Assembly: GCA_018062315.1 (NCBI GenBank)
Contig: JAGOSM010000003.1
Location: 1 to 57,437, forward strand
Length of the DNA: 57,437 nucleotides
Direction of reading: 5' to 3'
Source: Simkaniaceae bacterium
Lineage (GTDB): Bacteria > Chlamydiota > Chlamydiia > Chlamydiales > Simkaniaceae
Position numbers and translations under genes: made by a program. Below are positions 1-8,607 of this stretch, piece after piece (the stretch's first letter is position 1; each line of letters starts with the position of its first letter). Under the pieces are notes generated by a model that had not been told where the DNA came from, searched no databases, and was given only the letters and a program-made list of their open reading frames with translations.

Positions 1-36
1 AAAAACATAAAAGATTTTAAGTAGGAGATTAAGTGA

Positions 37-186
37 GGGTCTCGGTGAACTCGGTGCTCTCGGTGGTTATTTTTATTCACATATATGGCTGAGCAACCTA
101 TGCTAACCATCTTTCTGCAATGATCGTCTTCCCTTTCCCAACGTTTCGAAAAATAACCACCGAGAGCACCGAGTTCACCGAGACCC
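37..186. repeat. Perfect 38-bp inverted repeat (palindrome family 1)
   Basis: The arm at 37-74 is the exact reverse complement of the arm at 149-186, with a 74-nt loop between. Each arm is built from the short unit CTCGGTG repeated with variation. The transcript could fold into a very stable 38-bp hairpin. Arms this long and this perfect imply either recent origin or active conservation. The loop contains no convincing gene. The layout matches the palindromes at 29763-29858 and 45220-45312, which have different unit sequences. Function unknown. Confidence 0.95.
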
Positions 187-323
187 TTATTAAGTCCCAT
201 ACTTCACATATCCTATCTATTCACCACCACCTTGCAAGATGCAGGATGAGCTGCTGCATAAGGTGAGTAAGCTAAATGTGCCAACCTATTTTTATCGTTT
301 TTTTCGCAGATTAAAAACAGTTG

Positions 324-406
324 AAAAGTGGCCGTATTCCTGTTAAAAATGGCCTTAATGGACAAAAACCAGTAAAAAAGTGGCCGTATTCCCGTTAAGA
401 TTGGCC
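324..406. repeat. Two 31-bp direct repeats resembling an IS21-family end
   Basis: The copies at 324-354 and 376-406 match at 28 of 31 positions, and both carry the core GTGGCCGTATTCC...GTTAA...TGGCC. IS21-family elements carry such multiple terminal repeats with GTGGCC/TGGCC cores (family knowledge). No istA or istB reading frame is visible next to them, so this is probably a solo end or decayed remnant. The IS assignment is an inference from motif style; only the direct repeat itself is certain. Confidence 0.5.
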
Positions 407-475
407 GCCTGGCTTCTCCTCGCAAAAAAAGCTGAGGATTGATAAACTCTTTGCGCAATATAACATGGAGCAACA

Positions 476-694
476 ATGAATATTAAATCACTCTGTAAAT
501 TAGCGTGGAGCTGGTTCCAACCAGCCCCCATCGTCCCAGATAAAACTACAGATCTTTTGACATCTCTTAGAAAAAATGGCCTTTTCCCCCAGGAAAAACC
601 TATACATGTCAAACGCTTTGATCTATCAAACCCCTCAAAGATTGACGCAGTTCCGTTTCCGCATCAATTCCCTCGTAATGAGCCTTTAAGATAA
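476..694 (+). CDS. Doubtful small protein, 72 aa
   Basis: An ATG frame of 72 codons with a good Shine-Dalgarno (GGAG, 5 nt before the start). The N-terminal half is W- and P-containing (LAWSWFQPAPIVP); there is no recognisable domain. It begins 70 bp after the IS21-like repeats and its last 86 bp run antisense over the mazG 3' end, which is poor support for the C-terminal part. It could be a real small accessory gene or the stub of a gene cut by the mobile element. I do not recognise it. Confidence 0.3.
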   Translation: MNIKSLCKLAWSWFQPAPIVPDKTTDLLTSLRKNGLFPQEKPIHVKRFDLSNPSKIDAVPFPHQFPRNEPLR

Positions 695-1214
695 GGCGTA
701 ATAAATCAGGGCCCACCCCTTCTCCTTTGATGAGAAGGGGACCAAATGCCCTTTCTAAGCGCTTAATCACCTTCTGCGATTTCAAAACAATCGATAAACC
801 TGGAGGAATTCCATCAAGTAAATTTTTTCCTTTCTTCTCCTCGTCTTTGATCCGGTTCCAATGGTGCACGACATCCGCCGCACTTTCCGCTTTTTCTTCA
901 CCAAACACATGAGGATGGCGTCGAATTAATTTTTTTCTGACGTTAGTCAAAATTTGATCAATATCAAATTCTTCTTTTTTTTCTCCAAGCTTTGCATAAA
1001 AAATAATGATGTAAATTAAATCTCCCAATTCCTCAATTAAATTTTTTATATCCCCTTGATCCACTGCATCCAATACCTCATGAGCCTCTTCGAGCAGATA
1101 TGGTCTTAAGGATTCATATGTTTGTTCTCTATCCCAAGGGCACCCCTCAGGGCTATTTAAATGATCTGCAAGCTCCAATAATTCATCAAAAGATTTCATA
1201 ATATTCTTATCCAT
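609..1214 (-). CDS. mazG: MazG-type nucleoside triphosphate pyrophosphohydrolase
   Basis: Hydrolyses (d)NTPs to the monophosphate plus pyrophosphate, a house-cleaning activity in the cytoplasm. The first MazG domain is clear: LNSPEGCPWDREQTYESL near residue 20, the metal-binding EEAHEV helix (about 42-47) and IEELGDLIY (about 60-68). The PPGLSIVLKSQKVIKR linker helix follows. The protein is 201 residues against about 260 in E. coli, and the second MazG domain is reduced to a short tail (GIDAETELRQSLRG) lacking its own EExxE/EELGD motifs. The first ATG has AAGGA almost touching it; the ATG at 1199 is an alternative. It stands alone, convergent with the doubtful upstream ORF. Confidence 0.88.
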   Translation of the reverse strand: MDKNIMKSFDELLELADHLNSPEGCPWDREQTYESLRPYLLEEAHEVLDAVDQGDIKNLIEELGDLIYIIIFYAKLGEKKEEFDIDQILTNVRKKLIRRHPHVFGEEKAESAADVVHHWNRIKDEEKKGKNLLDGIPPGLSIVLKSQKVIKRLERAFGPLLIKGEGVGPDLLRLILKAHYEGIDAETELRQSLRGLIDQSV

Positions 1215-1340
1215 TCCTTGTATATAAATTCTAAGTTTTACTATGATGCTAGATCCTTGGGTAAAAAAACAAATGAAAAAATATCATTTTGTAATAACAT
1301 CAAAATAACTTTGTTTATATATATGTTATTTGCTGTGTGT

Positions 1341-1346
1341 TATAAT
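1341..1346 (+). promoter_or_regulatory. Candidate -10 box for the giant-protein operon
   Basis: TATAAT lies in very AT-rich DNA 39 bp before the ATG at 1385. No good -35 hexamer sits at 16-18 bp, so the assignment rests on the -10 and location only. Confidence 0.35.
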
Positions 1347-1384
1347 TTTGATCAAGACAATAAGATTTAATAAGGTTTTTAATT

Positions 1385-4300
1385 ATGCAAGCTGTAAGAG
1401 ATCGACTCACTCAATTACGAGATACTGTAACAGCCCATCCTTGGATTTCTGGCGCTGCTACAGCGGGCGCTGTAGGTGTGGCTATGGCCCCAGGAGCCAT
1501 AGGAACTGCGGCTGTAGGACTTGGAGCCCTTGCCGCTGCCAACCCTGTAGGTCTTGCTGTACTTGGAGTGACCGGTGCTGCTGCATGGGCAGCTCGCAGA
1601 TCTCTTCCCGGAGCTCGAACAGCAACAACGACCATGCTCCACGCAACTCCAGCTGTTGCCCTCACAGAAATTGGTAACTCTATTCGGAGTCTCCATCGAG
1701 GACGCCCCCTTTCTTCAGGAGAAAGAGGAGCTCTTGTTGCCACACTCAACGATTTTCAAACGATTACAGGGACAACTCCCTCTCGCGAAACTCAAGAAAA
1801 AATTACCACTTTAATTGCCGCTTTAGAAGCTCTTGAATCCCTTGATGACAATCCCCAGCTTTTAGTCATCTCTGAAGAGTGCCACGCAGCCATTCAAGCA
1901 ATCCGTCCCGATTTAGACACTCTTCTTGAGGCTAATCGAGGCACTATTCCCGCTATTTTACACCATTTTCATGAATTTCTCGACTCTCTTATGGTAGAAG
2001 CTACCCCTGAACTCCGTTTAGCCTATAGCGCCTTAAATGACCTTTTATCTCAAGATGTTCCTACAAGAGAGCTTGCAGCTCAAGCATATGCACGACTTAC
2101 TCAAGCGCAACATGTCTATGCTTCACGAGGAACTGTTCCACCTCAAATCAATACAGCCTTAGCCTTCCTCTCATCTAACGCTTTAATATTCCCTCTCACT
2201 GAAGAGCACCAAGGCGTCTTAAGGGCCGCTTTAGGACACCTTCACACAACGATTTCAGAGCAATCAGGGGAAGTAGAAAAACTTGTCGATCGATTAACTT
2301 ACCATGTCTTTGGTGAAGCAAGTGGTTTAATCCCTAAAGCCCGGCAAGAAATTGCGGGCCTTTTATGTAACGCCCCTTCTTCCCTTCTCAATACAGCAAC
2401 TTTGCTAGACCGTATTCGATGGGGTAATCGCTCAGGAGAAACCATCGCGGGACTCATAGAGACATTAGGAGCCGTTGAAAATCCTTCAGACAATATGAGT
2501 GAGCTGCTCGGTTTATTGAGAAGGGCAGAGGGTGTCGATCCCGCTCTCATGAGAGCAGTATCAGACGAACTCGACCTGCGCATTAAAGAAAGGCAAGGAA
2601 TTGTATGGCAACAGGTTTCCGAGCTGAGAAATGAAATCCTTAATCCCGATCGAGGTCTTGTCAAAGAAGCCTTAGATCTCATGGCCCCTATCATGACTCA
2701 ATTTACCAATTACGTTAAAGTAGCCCCCTCTCCTCTTAGACAAGCAAGGGACGCCCTCCTTCTTCTCGAAGGAAATCCAGGCGCACCGGCACACCAAAGA
2801 GCAGTCCTCTCGGCCCTACAAGACATAAATTCTCCAGCAACTGATGAATTAAAAGAGCGTATCGCGGCGGGAACAGCTGATCTTGATTCTATTCGAGCAG
2901 CAAAGGCTGACTTGCAAATGCAAATTGAGGAAGAACAGGGAGAAATTCTCACCTTTGTAGATGCCCTATTTAATGCATTTCAGGGTCAGGTGCATCACTT
3001 TATTACGAGCACGATGAATAGAGCTCCTGAGCCTCTTTGCAAATGGAACCAAGCACTAAAACACCTTTTAAATGGTCTTAATAGAAATACCCCCATTGCA
3101 GCACTTGAGCCTCTCATTCAAGGGGTCAGAGAGCATCTCCCTGAAGCAAATCATCCCATCAACACAGCTTTAAATCGTTTTAAAGAAGGGCACATCAGTA
3201 GAGACCCTCTTAAACAGTCTCTTCAAGCGGAAATCCAAAGAACGGATACGTTAATTTCTACAATGAGCGGATCGTTAACACAAGCCTTTAGATCTGCAGT
3301 TTCTACCCTGCAGGATGAAGTAGATGGAGTCATTCAAAATACCTCGCATGCAGTCACAGCTCAGATGAATGCGTGGGTCAGAGCTGGAAGGGGTCTCATT
3401 GAAGGAGCTCCCGACCATCCTATGAAAGGACTCTTTGAACGCATCCTTGATGCTCACGCACCAGGAGGCCAGGCTTTAAGTGGAGCGATTTATACTGAAC
3501 TTGGAAGAGTCAGCCTACTCATTCCCCAATTTAGAGAAAAAGTACTACAGCACATTCCAAGGGACAACTTAGCAAAAGATCCAGAACTCCTCATAAGTCA
3601 ATGCTTTCGAGTGATGCAGGAGATCGTCAGAGATTCTTCAGAGGAACAAAGAGCCATTTTTTACGAGAGCATCTACCATGCTGCAAGGAAGGCCGATCCC
3701 TTAAATCCCGATATTGGAGGGGCTAACTGGGGATCAGAAAATGCATTTTCAATCACAAACCCTGCTATTACTTTTTATGGATTTGCTGAGTGGCATAAAA
3801 AAGTGCACCATTTTACCGCTCACCCCATCTACCAACTCAGAAATAAACTCCTGGAAGATCCCATTTCTAATGAAGCCATTCTGAATGCCCTTACCCAAAT
3901 CCCTGTGGATGGGTTTCGGGATCTTGTTTTAAGTAAACTCTATCACAAACTCAATCCAGGAAGCGTCGCCTCTGACTGGGCAGAACACCACCTTGCAGAT
4001 GATCCCATCGTGACTCTTGAAATATGTTGGCAAGCGATTAAAGAAACAGTAGAGGCATTGTCTCCCCAAGAACAATCTTTTTTCTACCAATGCATTAGTG
4101 AAGTTTCCTCAAAAGGACCTTTAGATACCCAAGGAGAGGCCTGGGCCCGCGAACACGCTTTTGATCTCAATCATAAAGAAAGAACTTTTGCCGGGTTTTC
4201 ATGGTTTATGGTCAAACGGGCAGGTGGTGTACCCGATGTAGGACACGCCCCCCCTCCAGGTGTTGTAGGAGCTCAACTCGGTGTAGGAGGAGGGATTGCC

Positions 4301-7300
4301 AATCACCCTATCTTTGGAGGGATACTCCAAATCCTGACAAAAGTTCCTGCCATAGGGCTCGGAGGAGTGACTTCTTACATTGAAAAACTCCTTCAAGACT
4401 GGATTTCTCCTGCGGTTGCCACTGCTGAACATGGCCTCACAGATGAGCAAAGAGAAGAAGTTCAGGGAACGATTTCTCAAATCCTTGAGCGTCTTAGACA
4501 AGCCCATGAGAAGGGATCTATCTCCGGTTATATCAGTGCCCTTAGAGGCGCTTTTGGCTCTCTTTCTAAATATCCCCTTCTTATCAATGGACTGAGGGTA
4601 GGTCTCGGCGCCCCCGGACAAATCACGAGCTCCTACGCCAGAGAGGCTGCCCTTCTTCAACAAATAGATGCACTAGATCAAACACAAGCCCCAGACGATG
4701 AAGATGATTCTGTAGGTAAATGGCGAGGGGATGTAGATGCAGAAAAACGGTCCCTTGAAAAAAATGCCCGTTTTATGATTCTTTACACCGTTTTCTATGA
4801 AGATACCCGCTTTGGGGTTGGAAAAGACAATCCCCGTCTTGCGATTGATGCAGAGATAAAACAACGGATCACAGCTGCCCCAGGAACTGAAGAATATGAC
4901 ACTGAAGTGGAAAGGCTTCGGAACGAGCTTGGGTATTATAATGCAAGATCAGCCAATCATTTTCATCAAATCATGGACCGGGTCCGCGCCTTTCCTGCGG
5001 CCGAGCAAGAAGCGAAATTCAAAGAAATTTTATTTGAAGAAGTTTCTAAAAAATCAAAATTCAAAGCCTTTTTCAACAAGATGTTTTACTTTCTTCTCAA
5101 CGGCATTCTGAATTCTATTATTGGCCCCTACCTCTCTAATATGATTACTGAGGTAAGACAAGGAATTAGAGGTTTAGAAGCAGATAAAAATACGACACGA
5201 CCTATCCCCCCTGAACCCATGCAACAGCTCACAAGTGGAATGCTTGCGATTCAAGCGGCTTATAAAGACTGGTCTCTCGACACTCATGGAATGCACCGAG
5301 ATGGAAGAGTTAAAACAGTGCTAGATGATCCGAAATACAACCAAAACATGACACCAAAACAGATTCATGATGAAACAGCAACCACCCTTATCAATTATTT
5401 TATTCCCGATACCCCTTGGGATTTAAGAGTCTCGTTTTTCAAAGTCGGAGCTTTTTGCAGTAAAGACGTAGCACCTCATCACCCCCTTCTCAACAAAGTG
5501 TGCATTGTAGCTAAATGGATTCCTTTAGGACTTATCGGAGTTATTTTGGCCCCTGTATGGGATACTTTAAGATCGCTCGGGACTACCCTTACCACCATCA
5601 TGAAAAGATGGCTCTTAAAGAAAACGGTCATTCGACTCGACGTTATCCCTACCCTCGTCTCCACTGCAAAAAATTCCCTTTACAACACCTCTGCCTACCA
5701 GCTCGCTCTCAATGAGCTTCTCTGTAGCCAAGTGAAAGAAATATGGAATATTATGGATCCCTCAAGGGTCTCAGACAATGAGGCAAGTAAACGGTATCTT
5801 AAAATTGCAGAACAACAACCTGAAAGCACCAAGCAAGCGATTCGAGCCCTTGTTGAAAACCTCTTCGGTACGATGCAGCTCCGAAATATCTACACCCCAG
5901 AAGCCATGAAAGCAGCCACCTCTGGCAAAGGGTCTTTAACCGCAAAAGCAAGAGAACAACTCAATTCCCTCTTCCTTCCTGATGTAGTCGATAATGTGGT
6001 TAAGTTAATTATGGTGGGATACCAATCTGTCGTTGAAAAAGATCAGATGGAAAGACAACTTTCTCAACTTATGAAAACCCTCAACGGAGCGATTGTAGGA
6101 GCCTCTAGCGATCATCAAGACTGGAGTGCAGAAAATATCAGACAGAGAAATGACACCCTCTCTCGAGAAATTGAACACTATAAAGACCTCATTTTAAGCC
6201 AGGCCATTCAAGAAGCTGTCGATGATTACCTCACCCATCCAGAACAAAAACAAATCAAGGCGGCTCACGAACGGTTTGCAGCAACAAAAGCCCTCATGGT
6301 TGGAGGAGAGGACGTGTCCACTCCCTTTATTCCTACCTTTAGACAAGCACTTACAGATTGCCAGGCTACCCCTTCTGCAGATAATGTGAACCGGGCACGA
6401 TCCCTCTTTAAAGGGGTCCTTCAAGAACTGAGCAACAGCTCAAGAGTCCTTGTCTCAGATGTTCAACAAGGACGTATTTCTCAAGCCACAGCCAATGACC
6501 TTCATACAGGACGCCATAAGATCATAGAAACTCTCGAACGCCTCTCTGAAGAATTTAGTGCCACATTCCACGATAATTTCACCGTTACAGATAGTCAATT
6601 TATCATTCCAAGGATCACTCGTTTAGTTTCCACGTTTGACGCTATTGCCACAAATACAGCAAACCCCCTTTTAGAAGATGATCTCAAAAATGCACAAACG
6701 TTGATCGAAGAACTCAAAAGCCACGCTTCTCATTCGATACAATTAAAGCAACTCATTCAATCCTTTGAAGCCTCTTATAAAACTGCCAAAGAAGTGACCC
6801 GGCTTGTTCTTAATCAACGGAAAACAACCCCAACTATGGACCAGATTCGTCTTGCGACTCAGGAACTGTTACGCCAAAAACAAGAAGCTGCTTCAAGAAG
6901 TCCTCTTGCACGACTCACCCACGATGGAGTGGCTCAATACTACCGTTCTTTAGAACAGTTGATCAATACTCTCCCTGATCCCTTCGATAAACAGAAATTA
7001 CTTACCGCGGCAAAAAGCCTCTGGATGCAGCCCGTCCATGCCGCTGCTACTCATTCCCAAGAAATTATAAATTATATCGACCGTATTTTAGGGGGGCAGA
7101 ACGATGCATTGCAAACAGCGATGGGGAACTTAACTACCGAGGTCACCAATCATCAAAGACTAGCCACTCAGTTTAATGCTACCCAAGGAAGTGCAGCAGC
7201 TACAGGAACTCTTTCTCTTGGAGCACATCTCCAAAGATGTCAAGATCACCTCCGCTCTCTTGAAGAAACCGTCAACCAACTGCAACCCCCTCCCTTTATC

Positions 7301-7510
7301 ACGGCTTCAGTGCACGATTTAAAATCTAATTCCACCATTAATCAGTTGATTTGTAATATGATTTTCCAAGAGTTAAAGGTAAGATCCAGTCAATTCCTTG
7401 GAATGATTTCAGATCCTATTGTCTTCCAGCAGATGATCCGTCAGGGAATGCTTCTTGTATTAGAAAAGTTGAATCCCCCCGAAGAATTTGCTAAGCTGAC
7501 TAGGGGATGA
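1385..7510 (+). CDS. Giant 2041-residue protein of unknown function with internal repeats
   Basis: I do not recognise a family. The N terminus (about 18-80) is a long Ala/Gly-rich hydrophobic stretch (AATAGAVGVAMAPGAIG...), followed by about 1900 mostly helical, Q/E/L-rich residues. Two more hydrophobic patches are visible, near 1225-1255 (FYFLLNGILNSIIGPYL) and 1372-1400 (IPLGLIGVILAPVW). An internal repeat covers about 715-805 and 845-942: a helix, then QxxFY..I, then W..E.AF......F.GF.W/EW. A third partial copy begins with NHPIFGGIL near 972. There is no classical signal peptide. A TATAAT lies upstream and the gene overlaps the next by 4 nt (ATGA). The size, helical make-up and hydrophobic patches would fit a secreted, host-directed or inclusion-associated chlamydial protein, but that is inference only. 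Confidence 0.9.
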   Translation: MQAVRDRLTQLRDTVTAHPWISGAATAGAVGVAMAPGAIGTAAVGLGALAAANPVGLAVLGVTGAAAWAARRSLPGARTATTTMLHATPAVALTEIGNSIRSLHRGRPLSSGERGALVATLNDFQTITGTTPSRETQEKITTLIAALEALESLDDNPQLLVISEECHAAIQAIRPDLDTLLEANRGTIPAILHHFHEFLDSLMVEATPELRLAYSALNDLLSQDVPTRELAAQAYARLTQAQHVYASRGTVPPQINTALAFLSSNALIFPLTEEHQGVLRAALGHLHTTISEQSGEVEKLVDRLTYHVFGEASGLIPKARQEIAGLLCNAPSSLLNTATLLDRIRWGNRSGETIAGLIETLGAVENPSDNMSELLGLLRRAEGVDPALMRAVSDELDLRIKERQGIVWQQVSELRNEILNPDRGLVKEALDLMAPIMTQFTNYVKVAPSPLRQARDALLLLEGNPGAPAHQRAVLSALQDINSPATDELKERIAAGTADLDSIRAAKADLQMQIEEEQGEILTFVDALFNAFQGQVHHFITSTMNRAPEPLCKWNQALKHLLNGLNRNTPIAALEPLIQGVREHLPEANHPINTALNRFKEGHISRDPLKQSLQAEIQRTDTLISTMSGSLTQAFRSAVSTLQDEVDGVIQNTSHAVTAQMNAWVRAGRGLIEGAPDHPMKGLFERILDAHAPGGQALSGAIYTELGRVSLLIPQFREKVLQHIPRDNLAKDPELLISQCFRVMQEIVRDSSEEQRAIFYESIYHAARKADPLNPDIGGANWGSENAFSITNPAITFYGFAEWHKKVHHFTAHPIYQLRNKLLEDPISNEAILNALTQIPVDGFRDLVLSKLYHKLNPGSVASDWAEHHLADDPIVTLEICWQAIKETVEALSPQEQSFFYQCISEVSSKGPLDTQGEAWAREHAFDLNHKERTFAGFSWFMVKRAGGVPDVGHAPPPGVVGAQLGVGGGIANHPIFGGILQILTKVPAIGLGGVTSYIEKLLQDWISPAVATAEHGLTDEQREEVQGTISQILERLRQAHEKGSISGYISALRGAFGSLSKYPLLINGLRVGLGAPGQITSSYAREAALLQQIDALDQTQAPDDEDDSVGKWRGDVDAEKRSLEKNARFMILYTVFYEDTRFGVGKDNPRLAIDAEIKQRITAAPGTEEYDTEVERLRNELGYYNARSANHFHQIMDRVRAFPAAEQEAKFKEILFEEVSKKSKFKAFFNKMFYFLLNGILNSIIGPYLSNMITEVRQGIRGLEADKNTTRPIPPEPMQQLTSGMLAIQAAYKDWSLDTHGMHRDGRVKTVLDDPKYNQNMTPKQIHDETATTLINYFIPDTPWDLRVSFFKVGAFCSKDVAPHHPLLNKVCIVAKWIPLGLIGVILAPVWDTLRSLGTTLTTIMKRWLLKKTVIRLDVIPTLVSTAKNSLYNTSAYQLALNELLCSQVKEIWNIMDPSRVSDNEASKRYLKIAEQQPESTKQAIRALVENLFGTMQLRNIYTPEAMKAATSGKGSLTAKAREQLNSLFLPDVVDNVVKLIMVGYQSVVEKDQMERQLSQLMKTLNGAIVGASSDHQDWSAENIRQRNDTLSREIEHYKDLILSQAIQEAVDDYLTHPEQKQIKAAHERFAATKALMVGGEDVSTPFIPTFRQALTDCQATPSADNVNRARSLFKGVLQELSNSSRVLVSDVQQGRISQATANDLHTGRHKIIETLERLSEEFSATFHDNFTVTDSQFIIPRITRLVSTFDAIATNTANPLLEDDLKNAQTLIEELKSHASHSIQLKQLIQSFEASYKTAKEVTRLVLNQRKTTPTMDQIRLATQELLRQKQEAASRSPLARLTHDGVAQYYRSLEQLINTLPDPFDKQKLLTAAKSLWMQPVHAAATHSQEIINYIDRILGGQNDALQTAMGNLTTEVTNHQRLATQFNATQGSAAATGTLSLGAHLQRCQDHLRSLEETVNQLQPPPFITASVHDLKSNSTINQLICNMIFQELKVRSSQFLGMISDPIVFQQMIRQGMLLVLEKLNPPEEFAKLTRG

Positions 7511-8607
7511 AAAAAAGAGCCATTTTTATTGCCTCAACAGGGCAGCATGTCGGAAAAACGACGGTTTGCCTAGGTCTTTTAGCTGGATTAAAAAAACGGT
7601 TTCAACGGGTCGGTTTTATTAAGCCTGTGGGACAAGAACATGTCGCCGTTGAAGGGGGTCTTCGGGTTGATAAGGATGTGGTCCTATTTAAGGAACATTT
7701 TCACCTCCCCTCTCCTTATGAACTCATGAGTCCTGTCATCATCCCTTCAGGATTCACCCGCCGTTTTCTCGATGGAGAAATTCAAGAAAAAGAACTGATC
7801 AGAAAAATCAAAAAGGGATTTAAAATCATCCATACTGATCACGACTTTACCCTTGTGGAAGGAACAGGGCACGTGGGGGTCGGATCGATTGTCAACTTAA
7901 GCAATGCACAAGTTGCTGACCTTCTCAATTTAGAGGTTATTTTGATTGTTTCTGGAGGGCTTGGATCTGCTTTTGACCTCCTCTCCCTAAATAAAGCCCT
8001 TTTAGACCAGCATGGAGTCAAGCTCAAAGGGGTCATTGTCAATCGAGTGATTTCGAGTAAATACGAAATGGTCAAAACCTATATGACAAAAGCACTCAAA
8101 ACGTGGAAAGTACCCCTCTTAGGATGTATTCCTTTCGATCCCCTTCTTTCTCACCCCACGATGCGCGATTTTGAAATCCTTTTTGGCTCCCCCCTCTTGA
8201 CAGGTCTCTCACATCGTTTACGCCATTTTAAAAATCTGCGCCTTGTTGCCACCTCTTTGAAAAATTACAATAAACTCATCCTCCCCTCTCAGCTCATCAT
8301 CACCCCAGCCAATCGAGAGGAAATCATTTTAGCCACCTTAACAAAGTACTGGGATATGAAAGTCAAAGACCATGAAAGCGATCTTGAAGCGGGAATGATC
8401 TTAATTGGCGATACACCCCCCCGTCACCAAATCATTCAAGAGATCAAAAAAGCAGATATCCCCATGTTGTACGTTCCCCTATCGAGTACAAAAACGATGC
8501 AAATGATCTCTTCCCATACAGCAAAAATAGGACTAGAAGACCAAGAGAAGGTGCACGAGGCCATTCAAGTTGTAGAGAATCACGTTGATTTTTCTAAAAT
8601 CTGCTGA
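7507..8607 (+). CDS. BioD-like P-loop ATPase with DRTGG-type C-terminal domain
   Basis: 366 residues. Residues 1-225 are a dethiobiotin-synthetase/CobB-like P-loop domain: ASTGQHVGKTT Walker A at 9-19, FIKPVGQ at about 38-44, LVEGTGHVGVG near 117-127 and VIVNRV near 178. Residues 245-350 resemble the DRTGG domain found next to such ATPases in long-form phosphotransacetylases and stand-alone regulators. The phosphotransacetylase catalytic domain is absent, so this is a stand-alone N-terminal-type module, probably regulatory or nucleotide-sensing. It is not a convincing biotin-synthesis enzyme. The start codon overlaps the stop of the giant gene by 4 nt, so they are translationally coupled. The 3' end overlaps the convergent heptosyltransferase gene by 28 bp. 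Confidence 0.8.
   Translation: MKKRAIFIASTGQHVGKTTVCLGLLAGLKKRFQRVGFIKPVGQEHVAVEGGLRVDKDVVLFKEHFHLPSPYELMSPVIIPSGFTRRFLDGEIQEKELIRKIKKGFKIIHTDHDFTLVEGTGHVGVGSIVNLSNAQVADLLNLEVILIVSGGLGSAFDLLSLNKALLDQHGVKLKGVIVNRVISSKYEMVKTYMTKALKTWKVPLLGCIPFDPLLSHPTMRDFEILFGSPLLTGLSHRLRHFKNLRLVATSLKNYNKLILPSQLIITPANREEIILATLTKYWDMKVKDHESDLEAGMILIGDTPPRHQIIQEIKKADIPMLYVPLSSTKTMQMISSHTAKIGLEDQEKVHEAIQVVENHVDFSKIC

Noticed and set aside
75-148. Loop of the first palindrome, whose minus strand can be read as a short GKGKT-containing peptide
   Set aside because: Walker-like string in a fragment of under 20 codons with no start; more likely chance.
213-476. 87-residue minus-strand frame upstream of mazG
   Set aside because: It runs through the IS21-like repeats and low-complexity DNA, has no recognisable domain and no convincing ribosome-binding site.
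4199-4663. Minus-strand frame of 154 codons inside the giant gene
   Set aside because: Composition follows the antisense of the real frame; no ribosome-binding site or domain.
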